A stretch of DNA of 14,825 nt, taken from positions 1 to 14,825 of the forward strand of contig DSAK01000119.1 in the NCBI GenBank assembly GCA_011372825.1, in the 5' to 3' direction. Position 1 is the stretch's first letter. Every line of letters begins with the position of its first letter. This document shows positions 1 to 7,072 of the stretch, piece after piece. The translations under genes were made by a program, and so were the position numbers. The stretch is from Campylobacterota bacterium. Lineage in GTDB: Bacteria; Campylobacterota; Campylobacteria; Campylobacterales; Sulfurovaceae. Under the pieces are notes generated by a model. It saw only the letters and a list, made by a program, of their open reading frames with translations. It ran no database searches and was not told the origin of the DNA.

Positions 1-277
1 CGCATCTTGCATTATCCTCATACCCATAGCTCTCTACAAGTTTTTCAAATATATCTAAAGTTTCAGGGAGGTTTCCCTTTTGTGCAAGCTCAACACAGTA
101 GAGTGCATTTTCCTTGTTAGGGCGCAAGTAGACACAATCGTCATCCTCTGAATAGCCATAAATAGTTAGACTATTCTCAAAAACGCTATACCTATTGTCC
201 ACTGTTCTTAGCACAATGTCCTGAAAGAGATCACCAGCGATATGCAGTGCATTTGAAATTTTCTCTCTAAAGCCCAT
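1..277 (-). CDS. Hypothetical protein, C-terminus cut by window edge
   Basis: This is the last gene of the minus-strand series, and it runs off the left edge with 92 codons visible. The start is the ATG at 275-277, preceded by an AAGGT ribosome binding site, 16 bases after the stop codon of the upstream charged membrane protein. The visible part begins MGFREKISNALHIAGD and has no signal peptide or membrane segment, so it is probably cytoplasmic. Its end, with the stretch LAQKGNLPETLDIFEKLVESYGY, is helical and vaguely resembles a helical-repeat (TPR/Sel1-like) unit, but one unit is not enough to assign the family. I do not recognise it. Its position suggests co-transcription with the secretion-like genes. 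Confidence 0.8.
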   Translation of the reverse strand, partial: MGFREKISNALHIAGDLFQDIVLRTVDNRYSVFENSLTIYGYSEDDDCVYLRPNKENALYCVELAQKGNLPETLDIFEKLVESYGYEDNARC

Positions 278-293
278 TTTTTACCTTGCGCTA

Positions 294-1448
294 CTATTTT
301 TCTTCAAATAGCAAACAAGATGAAAAGAGTTCTATAGGTAAGTATTTGCCATCCTCCACCTCAACTAGACCATTTTTTTCATCTAACGAAAGACCAACAG
401 TTCTTTTTTCAACTTTTAGGCCTTTTCCGTCCCAAGCTCGATCCTGAAAGGCAGGAATGTACGTCATATCATCTTTTTTGACATAATAGACAAATTCATC
501 TTTTTCTGAATACTTTGGTACGAGCTGGCATACTCCTCCAGGCATTTTTTGAATCTGCGACATTTGAATAGGGGGGTATTGTGGTGGTGTTGTCTTATCT
601 ACTCCATGCACTTCTTTTGATTCGTCGCTATCAGCATGGGGAGCATGGGGCATTGGAGCAACATCTTCCACCTCATCCAAAAACTGACTACTGATATTAT
701 TCTTTACACCAAAAGTATATTCTTGCATCCCAGTATTGCTCACATACGCAGGGGGTGGGGTGCTCTGTGGATAAACAGAATCAATGCTTGAATTTTTCTG
801 CAATCCTTCTTCTTTTAGTTCATCTAGGAGTGATGAGATAAAAAAAGCCAAGAATAATACCAATACAACAACAAATCCAATCACCACACTGAAGAAAATT
901 TTTTTGGGAGAGACACGTTGTTCTTTCTTTTTCTTTTTCTTTTTTGGTTTTTCTTTAGGCACAAACGCATCCTCCTCCTCTTCTTCTTCGAGATCATCGT
1001 CTTTAAATATATCCTCTTCGGGGGTGTCTGCAACTATCATTATAGTCTCATTGTGCGCATCTTCGTAACCTACGGTCTCTTCTTCAAACATTTCGCTGAG
1101 TGTTTCCCGCTCTGTTTTGGGTTGTGTCTTCTGTTTATCGGCTTTTATTTTTTCCAACAACTCTTTGTATTCAAGCGTCAAAGACTCAGCCTTTTTGGCA
1201 GCAACTATAATTGTTTTAATCTCTTTTGTATGTAGCTCGTGCTCGTTTGCCTCAAGAAACTCTTTAATGCGCGGAAGATGGGTAATAATTCTATCTTTTG
1301 TTAAGAACTTTGAAATAGACTTGCCTTCACATATATCTCTCAACATATCAACGGTCTTTATTACGGTATGGTAGTGTGCAAATCCATAGCTATTGGCTAG
1401 TGTTGTTAGTTTATTTTCAACCGACCTTAACGCTTTTTTGTTGCTCAT
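294..1448 (-). CDS. Bitopic membrane protein with acidic and poly-lysine tracts
   Basis: The protein has 384 residues and starts at an ATG with a strong GGAGG site 8 bases upstream. A largely helical cytoplasmic region (1-145) is followed by an acidic tract (about 150-160, mostly Glu and Asp), then a lysine tract (about 166-175), then one membrane helix (about 183-205), then a proline-rich periplasmic part. The lysines beside the helix fit an N-inside orientation. The periplasmic part has two cysteines, C307 near the GGVC motif and C378 close to the C-terminus, which could form a disulfide. A long cytoplasmic N-terminus, one helix and a Pro-rich periplasmic linker recall VirB10 topology, but I see no TrbI/VirB10 beta-barrel domain, so I do not name it. 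The 108-base spacer before it is the longest in the window and may hold its own promoter. Confidence 0.85.
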   Translation of the reverse strand: MSNKKALRSVENKLTTLANSYGFAHYHTVIKTVDMLRDICEGKSISKFLTKDRIITHLPRIKEFLEANEHELHTKEIKTIIVAAKKAESLTLEYKELLEKIKADKQKTQPKTERETLSEMFEEETVGYEDAHNETIMIVADTPEEDIFKDDDLEEEEEEDAFVPKEKPKKKKKKKEQRVSPKKIFFSVVIGFVVVLVLFLAFFISSLLDELKEEGLQKNSSIDSVYPQSTPPPAYVSNTGMQEYTFGVKNNISSQFLDEVEDVAPMPHAPHADSDESKEVHGVDKTTPPQYPPIQMSQIQKMPGGVCQLVPKYSEKDEFVYYVKKDDMTYIPAFQDRAWDGKGLKVEKRTVGLSLDEKNGLVEVEDGKYLPIELFSSCLLFEEK

Positions 1449-1493
1449 TAATACGCCTCCATTTATTTGGGATATTGGTTAGTGGTTTTGAAA

Positions 1494-1502
1494 AATATAT
1501 CA
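1494..1502 (-). promoter_or_regulatory. Candidate extended -10 promoter
   Basis: In the 108-base spacer, the minus strand reads TGATATATT: a TATATT -10 box (one mismatch to TATAAT) with an extended TGn element. No -35 box lies 17 bases upstream. Transcription would start near 1487 and give a leader of about 39 bases before the ATG at 1448. In an AT-rich sequence such a match arises easily by chance. Confidence 0.3.
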
Positions 1503-1527
1503 AGCGCACTACTTGCTGGTGTTGGGC

Positions 1528-1547
1528 TACAAATAATGCACTTTGTA
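1528..1547. repeat. Short inverted repeat between two genes
   Basis: TACAAA and TTTGTA form a perfect 6-base stem around an 8-base loop, 10 bases after the stop codon of the pilin-like gene. The stem is AT-rich and no T-run follows on the minus strand, so it is not a standard intrinsic terminator. It could be a weak attenuator, an mRNA-end stabiliser or an operator half-site pair. It may also be chance. Confidence 0.3.
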
Positions 1548-1556
1548 TATTTTTGT

Positions 1557-2003
1557 TTACGGATTGTTTCTTAGCTGCGAGTCGAACTTGTCGATCATTG
1601 CACCAAGGAACGATTTAACAACATATTTATTCCCGTCTGCTAGCGTGTGTGCGCCGTCACTTGCTGCTTTACCAATACTCCCCACAATAAAATAGGCTGC
1701 CATAAAGCCAACCAAAACAGAAAAGAAGACACCAACGCCTGCTTTAAGCCCATTATCTTCTTGTGACTGTTCAGACTTTCGCTTAAAATACGAATAGGTC
1801 ATATATCCAGTGCCCGCTGGAAATATAATCCACAAAAGGTTAATGGCTATGATAAAAATCAACCCTGCGATACTTGCTGCTCCGACCACATAGTCCGAAG
1901 TCTCTTGCATTCCAGCATCAGCCGCTGCTGAAGCTATTGATGTTGATAACAATAGCATTGATGCTGCTAGCAAACCTTTTTTCCTAAACGCCGTAGTTTC
2001 CAT
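1557..2003 (-). CDS. Small exported two-helix protein, VirB2-pilin-like
   Basis: The product has 148 residues. Its start ATG is preceded by a near-perfect AAAGGAG site. A signal peptide (basic FRKK, hydrophobic core about 10-22, Ala-rich SIASAAA cleavage region about 24-28) leads into two hydrophobic helices (about 40-62 and 88-111). These are joined by a short hydrophilic loop with KRK at 74-76. A cleaved leader plus two membrane helices with a charged loop is the plan of VirB2/TrbC conjugative pilins. It is longer than typical members because about 36 residues follow the second helix. The assignment is by topology and context only. A small polytopic T4SS accessory protein is the main alternative. 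It lies two genes after the VirB8-like gene and has a candidate promoter of its own. Confidence 0.55.
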   Translation of the reverse strand: METTAFRKKGLLAASMLLLSTSIASAAADAGMQETSDYVVGAASIAGLIFIIAINLLWIIFPAGTGYMTYSYFKRKSEQSQEDNGLKAGVGVFFSVLVGFMAAYFIVGSIGKAASDGAHTLADGNKYVVKSFLGAMIDKFDSQLRNNP

Positions 2004-2035
2004 TAATTTTGCTCCTTTGTTGTGTTGGATATAAA

Positions 2036-2041
2036 ATTATA
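2036..2041 (-). promoter_or_regulatory. Candidate promoter, consensus TATAAT -10 box
   Basis: In the 41-base spacer before the pilin-like gene, the minus strand carries a perfect TATAAT. A TTGAAA lies upstream, but 20 bases away, longer than the usual 17. The upstream stretch is A-rich. Transcription would start near 2029, about 26 bases before the ATG, with the ribosome binding site inside the leader. An extra promoter would suit a subunit needed in many copies, but this is inference. Confidence 0.4.
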
Positions 2042-2044
2042 GCT

Positions 2045-2404
2045 TTAATTTTTTTCTAAATTTTCAATATTTTGCAAATCAAGCTCAATTTGTAGAAGTT
2101 TTTTTACTTTTTTGAGTTTTTCGTATGCTTCCATCTTCTCTATAAGTGTTTTTCTCGACAGTATTTTAATTCCCGCAACAAGTCTGTATCTCTCTTTTGT
2201 TATCTCTTTGCGCTCTTCAAGCTTTGCCTTGAGTTGATCTATTTGCCTGTTTAGTTCTCTTTCTTTGGTTTCGAGCAAATCTAATGTTTCTTTCTTTTCG
2301 TAACTAGTTGCAGTTTCTGTATTGGTTATACCATAACCAAGGGACAATGTAGATCCACAAAGAAACAAGAAATGCAAAAGAGGTAACCAAGTGGTTTTGT
2401 TCAT
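2045..2404 (-). CDS. Small exported coiled-coil protein
   Basis: The protein has 119 residues. Its ATG is preceded by AAAGGA, 16 bases after the stop of the VirB8-like gene. The N-terminus (MNKTTWLPLLHFLFLCG) is a Sec-type signal peptide. Its cysteine at 16 follows Leu, which does not fit a lipobox, so lipidation is unlikely. The mature part is almost entirely charged helix (about 35-118) rich in Glu, Lys and Leu with heptad spacing, consistent with a periplasmic coiled coil. It shares this plan with the protein at 8013-8396, but I see no clear sequence identity. VirB5-like minor pilus proteins are also exported and helical, but they are much longer. I do not assign a family. Confidence 0.8.
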   Translation of the reverse strand: MNKTTWLPLLHFLFLCGSTLSLGYGITNTETATSYEKKETLDLLETKERELNRQIDQLKAKLEERKEITKERYRLVAGIKILSRKTLIEKMEAYEKLKKVKKLLQIELDLQNIENLEKN

Positions 2405-2420
2405 AATTTTTCCTTTGCTA

Positions 2421-3215
2421 CTATCTTGTTTTTGTGCTCTGAGGAGAAAGTTTTTGTGGCTTTAAGATTACAGGAATATCTAAGGATGTAAAATTAATTC
2501 CAAAAGGGTTGCCAATATGTGCATATCTTGCTGGATCTGCTTCCATTTTGTAGCCAACCTTAAACTCTATTCTTCGAGTATCCCATTCTGCTTTTGCTGG
2601 AATCCAGCTTTTTACTACAGCCTCAATGGAAATCTTTCCTTCAAAATAGGTTTTGCCAGACTTCTCTTTGTCTTCCCTCACTGTGTATGTTTCTATTTTT
2701 GTACCAATAATGTCAATATACTCTGGTAGTTTATTCTCTATGATAGAAAGATATAAAGAGTTGGCAAACTGGCTGATCACTTGTTTGTTTCCGTTAGTAA
2801 ACTCTTTAATAAAATAATTAAATCGGTCATATCGATTGATGAGATCTTCTGCTCCGTTATACTTTTGGGTAAAGTTGTTAGAGATTTTGACAAGCCCTAC
2901 AATTAAATTATCAGTGATATTGTTTACTAGATATTGTTTAAATCTCTCATCATAGTAGCTCATAGGACTCTTGTCTGCGACAATCACTTGTCCTGTCGCA
3001 GAAAGAAAAATTGGATGGGATATGTTTTTCTTAATGTAATGAGTATTTTGTACGAGCGTTTCGTTCATAGTGTCTGCAATCGAACCGATTTTATAATTCA
3101 AAAACAGAAAAGTAAAAATGAGGCCCCCAGTCAGGACATAGGTATTGTGCTGTACAAAACGATTGATTTTTTTCCATATCTCTTCATTTCCTAGAGTGAT
3201 CTTTTTTTTAATCAT
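2421..3215 (-). CDS. VirB8/TrbF-like inner-membrane protein (candidate)
   Basis: The start is the ATG at 3215, not the TTG codon just before it: an AAGGA site lies 7 bases upstream of the ATG. The 264-residue protein has a short basic cytoplasmic N-terminus, one membrane helix (about 25-41) and a large periplasmic domain. The domain ends in alternating beta-type segments (about 185-230) and then NPFG at 236-239 (GNPFGINFTSLDIP). An NPxG motif close to the C-terminus of a bitopic NTF2-like domain is a hallmark of VirB8 and TrbF, the scaffold proteins of conjugative type IV secretion. Length and topology also fit the family. The rest shows no obvious identity, so this is a probable but divergent member. 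DotI/IcmL-type relatives share the fold and are the alternative. Confidence 0.6.
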   Translation of the reverse strand: MIKKKITLGNEEIWKKINRFVQHNTYVLTGGLIFTFLFLNYKIGSIADTMNETLVQNTHYIKKNISHPIFLSATGQVIVADKSPMSYYDERFKQYLVNNITDNLIVGLVKISNNFTQKYNGAEDLINRYDRFNYFIKEFTNGNKQVISQFANSLYLSIIENKLPEYIDIIGTKIETYTVREDKEKSGKTYFEGKISIEAVVKSWIPAKAEWDTRRIEFKVGYKMEADPARYAHIGNPFGINFTSLDIPVILKPQKLSPQSTKTR

Positions 3216-3234
3216 CAAGTTTCCTTTTATTTTT

Positions 3235-5511
3235 TCACCATAAATATTTTAAATCCAGGTAGTTTTTGCCTTTATTGCTGATTGAAATTTCAATTCGGAT
3301 CTTGCGCTTGTTTTTGTCTTTTGGTTCATAAACCCCCTCCACAACCACTTTCTTCCCATTGTAAATGTCAAGTATTGATTCTTCTGGGATCACGCCCGAA
3401 ACATTAGCGTTTTTAAATTTTCCATACATGAAAAACTCACATGTCCCAGTATTGATTATCGCCTCGTCTATTTTCTTGATTTTTCTGTTTACACAACTGT
3501 AGTTACCAGTACTTGTTTGCACAACTTCAGAGCCACACTCTGGGCAACAGAATTTTGCTTTTTGGGGTCTTTTAAGGTTTCTCTCTACCCCTTCGCCTTC
3601 TTTAATTTTTTTAATTAGTTGACCTTTTTCGCTGTCTGGATTCTCTATTGCCTCTTCGAGTACTTCTTTCATTTGCTTATATACGGCTATGATAATTTTA
3701 TTCCTGACCGCCCTTGCTGTATCTTGAAGCATCTCTTTTCTTAACAAGGGATCGATGATCTTTTCATCAAATTCTTTTATTCCGTCAATTGTCTTTTGCG
3801 GCAGAAGTTCAATAATTGCAATTCCTCTTTCGGTAGCTCTTATTTTTCCATTCTCGACTTTGGTGAATCCTCGTTTGAATTTCCCTTTGTCTAGTATATT
3901 TTTAATATGTGTCGCAAAAGTACTCTCTGCACCGATTCGATACTTTTTCATCATTAAGTGTAGAGAATTTTCTGTATATAAGGGTTTGGGGTTATCTGTA
4001 TACTCCTCTAACTCAATTTGATTGATTACAATGAAATCTCCCTTAGTGTATTGCTTTTTGAGTTTAGATTCGACTGGTGCTACATTGTAGAGTGCCTTCC
4101 AGCCAAGATCATAATCATGTGTAAATATGTATTTAAAATGATAGTCAGACACTTTGGCATGAATAATGGTTCTTATCTGTTTGTTGTCGGGATAAAAAGC
4201 CGATAAGACAATTTTAGCTGCTTCGTCAAAGACAATCCGCTCATCTTTTGTTAATACCTCTGGCTCAATGTCTGCCGAAGAGATGGTATAAGGGGTGTGA
4301 TTGACAACTACCTCTTTATTATCCCTAATGAGAGGTTCCCCCTCTTCGTACCATAAATATTTTTTAACTAAAGATGTGTTTAGGCGTGGGGCATCGTAGT
4401 ATTTTGAGAGCATCTTTGCTATTTCTTTTTGCTCTTCAAGTTGCGAAAGGGGCATCATCCCCAAACATTCACCCCTTGGATATGTCATAATCTCTTTTTC
4501 ATACATCACTTGAAGAAGACCATTGCGATCCCTCATTAATTCAGAGACAGTTGTGTTGGGGGTCATTTTATTTGAGACCATGTTTGCCATTTTTGATCCA
4601 TCTACCCACGCTGGTGATCTTTTTTTAATTTTCTGTGTCTCAAACGTTTCCACTATAAGTATATTGTTCGACTCGATAATCGAAGCAATGTTGCTCATAT
4701 AGGTTTTATTGGTAATCTTTTCTTTTTCTTCCTCTGGGAGTTGTAAGACAAATTCTCCAAAATCAGTATGCACTTTCAGCCTATACTTTTTTATTTTATT
4801 AAAGTTGTCATGCTCTTTGGTTCTTTCAACAATCTTTTGCAGTAATCTAGTTTGCTGTGTACCAAATGTAATATATGTATCCGTAAGCGTTCTTAGCAAT
4901 CTTGTTCCATTGATACCTATGCAAGCGTTTTCATCAGCTCTAGCAGAACCTATAAACCTAAAAAGTTCCCAGTTGTAAGCATCTTCTTTGTGCATCGCTT
5001 TAATAATCTCTCTTTTGAGTGGCCCAGCAGAAAGGTTTGCAATATTAGCTGCATGAATAGGTATATTGCCATAGAGTCCATGGTATTCAAGAAATTCTAC
5101 CCCCAACGAAGCTCCTTCATAATCGGGGTCTGTTGCTAATACGATATGTTCATAATCAAACTTTTTCATCATATTAGCAAAGGCAGAACATATTGAGATT
5201 TTGCTATCCCAGTTTTTAATTTCTTCTTTAATTTTTTGTTGCTTTTGTGGTATTCTTGATGTATTGATGATTTTCCTAGGTATATGACCGTTTTCATCTG
5301 GAACAAAAGGTAGCGGCGTGAGATCATTTCTATTGTAATCATCAAAGATGTCATCGTCTACCTCGAGAATGCTCCCAGATAGAGGGAAGACCACGATGTG
5401 TTTGCCAGCAAAATCACCCGAAAACCCCCTCTGTTCTCTTTTGTACTTTTCTACCAGCTTGCCTATGGCCTTAGCTTGTTTGGGTTTTTCTGTTAGGATT
5501 AACACAGACAT
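3235..5511 (-). CDS. Divergent type IA DNA topoisomerase
   Basis: The 758-residue protein carries the core of a type IA topoisomerase, which relaxes or decatenates DNA through a single-strand break and a tyrosine link. The Toprim domain shows the glutamate E8 (LILTEKP) and D128-P-D130-Y-E132 for metal binding. The catalytic tyrosine is Y344 in MTYPRGE, followed by R346. A C-terminal four-cysteine zinc finger uses C655 or C656, C659, C673 and C691. Several normally conserved positions differ: DPDREG reads DPDYEG, the GRVQ-type motif reads GTQQ (in ITFGTQQTR), and YPRT reads YPRG. The length lies between TopB and TopA. The ATG overlaps the preceding TAA (TAATG), so translation is probably coupled. 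Such enzymes are common on conjugative plasmids and integrative elements. It is probably not the chromosomal housekeeping copy. Confidence 0.9.
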   Translation of the reverse strand: MSVLILTEKPKQAKAIGKLVEKYKREQRGFSGDFAGKHIVVFPLSGSILEVDDDIFDDYNRNDLTPLPFVPDENGHIPRKIINTSRIPQKQQKIKEEIKNWDSKISICSAFANMMKKFDYEHIVLATDPDYEGASLGVEFLEYHGLYGNIPIHAANIANLSAGPLKREIIKAMHKEDAYNWELFRFIGSARADENACIGINGTRLLRTLTDTYITFGTQQTRLLQKIVERTKEHDNFNKIKKYRLKVHTDFGEFVLQLPEEEKEKITNKTYMSNIASIIESNNILIVETFETQKIKKRSPAWVDGSKMANMVSNKMTPNTTVSELMRDRNGLLQVMYEKEIMTYPRGECLGMMPLSQLEEQKEIAKMLSKYYDAPRLNTSLVKKYLWYEEGEPLIRDNKEVVVNHTPYTISSADIEPEVLTKDERIVFDEAAKIVLSAFYPDNKQIRTIIHAKVSDYHFKYIFTHDYDLGWKALYNVAPVESKLKKQYTKGDFIVINQIELEEYTDNPKPLYTENSLHLMMKKYRIGAESTFATHIKNILDKGKFKRGFTKVENGKIRATERGIAIIELLPQKTIDGIKEFDEKIIDPLLRKEMLQDTARAVRNKIIIAVYKQMKEVLEEAIENPDSEKGQLIKKIKEGEGVERNLKRPQKAKFCCPECGSEVVQTSTGNYSCVNRKIKKIDEAIINTGTCEFFMYGKFKNANVSGVIPEESILDIYNGKKVVVEGVYEPKDKNKRKIRIEISISNKGKNYLDLKYLW

Positions 5512-6230
5512 TAGAGCACATCTTTCCCAGGATTAAGGTTGTGCCTTACACAAAAGCTTTCTGCCTCTTGCTCTGATGGAAAGATTACCTTTATCTTATC
5601 GCCGCCTATAACAGAAAAAGGCCTTCCTGAAGCCCTAAATAACTTTCTAAAGAACTCTGTGTCAGGAAAGGTTTTATACACCACTTTCATATCCTCCCCA
5701 CCCAAGGAAGGGGTTATGCTATCACTTGGATCGATTCCAGGCAAAAAGATATTGTCTGAGGGGGCATGTGAATTTCTCTTCGCATAGGAGGAAGTACCCG
5801 ATGGGGCATGTGAGTTATAACTGCTTTCTGCTTTTTCTATCTCAGGAAGCATAAGAATCTCTTCGGGTGTTAGCTGCTTTTCAATACTGCAGCCTTTTAC
5901 TACTACAGAAACAGTTCCATCCTCATTTTTCTGTTGATAGACACGGGGAGGTGTGACTTTGTGCCTTTTTGTGAGGTATTTTCCTGATTCTAGTGCTTCG
6001 ATCTTTTTTTTGTACTGACTTATGGCTGCTTCTGCTTTTGCAAGTCCTTTCTTATACCCCTCTTTTTCTCCTTCTTTATATCCATTTCTAAACCCTTTGT
6101 TATAAAAAAACGTTTCTTTTCCCTCCTCGTCTACCTTTTCTATGGCAGGGTTTGCACTTATGGGTGTCACCAAAAGAAATGCAGAAATGAGCGTGCCTGT
6201 TGTTGCAAGGTTTGTAAATCTTTGTTTCAT
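5511..6230 (-). CDS. Exported protein with GxxxG ladder and C-terminal domain
   Basis: The protein has 239 residues, and its ATG is preceded by a GGAG site. A signal peptide (core about 12-22) probably ends at ISA-26. The mature N-terminus has glycines exactly every four residues (G46, G50, G54, G58, G62) in a lysine-, glutamate- and aromatic-rich helix, then a short coiled coil (to about 82). Tandem GxxxG helices of this kind are known from FliH/YscL proteins and promote helix packing. The middle (about 136-175) is low in complexity and holds a repeated NSHAPS. The C-terminal 58 residues look like a small alpha/beta domain, perhaps SPOR-like, although that is a guess. C114 and C227 could pair. 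The stop overlaps the topoisomerase start by one base. Family unknown. Confidence 0.85.
   Translation of the reverse strand: MKQRFTNLATTGTLISAFLLVTPISANPAIEKVDEEGKETFFYNKGFRNGYKEGEKEGYKKGLAKAEAAISQYKKKIEALESGKYLTKRHKVTPPRVYQQKNEDGTVSVVVKGCSIEKQLTPEEILMLPEIEKAESSYNSHAPSGTSSYAKRNSHAPSDNIFLPGIDPSDSITPSLGGEDMKVVYKTFPDTEFFRKLFRASGRPFSVIGGDKIKVIFPSEQEAESFCVRHNLNPGKDVL
5761..5816. repeat. Two in-frame copies of a 14-base repeat
   Basis: Two 14-base copies (5761-5774 and 5803-5816; plus strand GGGGCATGTGARTT, one mismatch) are spaced 42 bases, that is 14 codons, apart. They encode the repeated NSHAPS at residues 139-144 and 153-158 of the GxxxG protein. It may be the remnant of a local duplication in a flexible linker. 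Slippage there would add or remove 14 residues without breaking the frame. Confidence 0.6.
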
Positions 6231-6258
6231 ATGCTTACTCCATTTTATTGTTGTAATG

Positions 6259-6267
6259 ATTGTAGCA
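6259..6267 (-). promoter_or_regulatory. Candidate extended -10 promoter
   Basis: In the 70-base spacer before the GxxxG-protein gene, the minus strand reads TGCTACAAT: an extended TGn followed by TACAAT (one mismatch to TATAAT). T-rich and A-rich tracts lie upstream and there is no clear -35 box. Transcription would begin near 6252, about 22 bases before the ATG. It could give the topoisomerase and VirB8-like genes a separate promoter. Confidence 0.35.
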
Positions 6268-6300
6268 AATCTTATTCGTTTTTTTGCGTTTTTGAGACTA

Positions 6301-7032
6301 TTACCACTCGCCGTTCACTTTGTTTACCCCAATTCTTACAAATTTGGTAAGATCGTAAACAATTGAGACCTCTGTGTCTGAGGTCATATTGATTTTATTA
6401 AGAGAGACCGCAAGATCAAGAAGCCCTGTCAGGAGGATGCCTAATACCCCCATAAGTATCTGGAAAACAAGTATCGTAAACACAAAGTGTATGAACATAT
6501 TTCCTGCATACGCAGCGGACATCTCTTCTCCCGCTTGTTTGGTTTTGAGAGATGGTATTGAATGAATAAAAGAGAAAATCATGAAGAAAAAGACAATCAA
6601 TAAAACATGATAAACCAGTTTAATTACCATCATCACTATGGCTATAAACCTAGCTGATGACAATTGCTCAGGCGTTCCGCTGCTGGCAATAACGCCATAA
6701 TCAAGTGATCTCCATGTGTTGGGGCTAAGCCAATCGATATGCCAAAATCCATCAATACCTTGAGCGGGGTTCATTCCCCCTCCTGGCATTATGCTGATAA
6801 GAATCAAAATAAAGAGTGTAATGCCAATAAACCAACCGAAAACATAAAGAAATGTTTTTGTGATGTAAGGAATCATTGATGTAGACGCTGCGGTTTGTTT
6901 AGCCTGCCTAATCTCAAAAGCTACAATAGCTACCATGGCGACTATATACAACACAAAAGCACTTACCCCATAGATCATAACAACCTCTAGTTTTGCTAAA
7001 GTGAGTGCTGAAATATCTTCTCTAAGTGTCAC
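6301..7032 (-). CDS. Inner-membrane protein with four helices
   Basis: The product has 243 residues and uses a GTG start, supported by an AGGAG site at 7039-7043. Four hydrophobic segments are clear: about 17-39, 61-82, 129-157 and 179-208. There is no cleavable signal peptide. A loop of about 45 residues between helices 2 and 3 holds several tryptophans (W97, W101, W107). Positive residues (about 40-46 and 163-166) mark the loops between helices 1-2 and 3-4 as cytoplasmic. That places both termini and the Trp-rich loop in the periplasm. Polytopic proteins in type IV secretion clusters include VirB6/TrbL and DotA, but those are usually larger, and no signature motif is visible here. The membrane location is certain, but the function is not. 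Confidence 0.85.
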   Translation of the reverse strand: MTLREDISALTLAKLEVVMIYGVSAFVLYIVAMVAIVAFEIRQAKQTAASTSMIPYITKTFLYVFGWFIGITLFILILISIMPGGGMNPAQGIDGFWHIDWLSPNTWRSLDYGVIASSGTPEQLSSARFIAIVMMVIKLVYHVLLIVFFFMIFSFIHSIPSLKTKQAGEEMSAAYAGNMFIHFVFTILVFQILMGVLGILLTGLLDLAVSLNKINMTSDTEVSIVYDLTKFVRIGVNKVNGEW

Positions 7033-7072
7033 TCAATACTCCTAATGTTTTGTCCTATAATTCTACTACATT

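Noticed and set aside
784..1235. Plus-strand open frames opposite the charged membrane protein
   Set aside because: They are phenylalanine-, serine- and leucine-rich mirror images of the lysine- and glutamate-rich tracts, with no ribosome binding site. They lie wholly inside a supported minus-strand gene.
294..1448. Charged membrane protein as VirB10
   Set aside because: Only the topology matches. No TrbI/VirB10 C-terminal domain is visible and the periplasmic part is too short.
1528..1547. Inverted repeat as an intrinsic terminator after the pilin-like gene
   Set aside because: The stem is only 6 bases and AT-rich, and no T-run follows on the transcribed strand.
2045..2404. Small coiled-coil protein as a lipoprotein
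   Set aside because: Its cysteine at 16 is preceded by FLFL, and Leu at -1 does not fit a lipobox.
3216..3218. TTG start for the VirB8-like gene
   Set aside because: The next codon is an ATG at better spacing from the AAGGA site. The same reasoning places the HTH gene start at 9129 instead of 9132.
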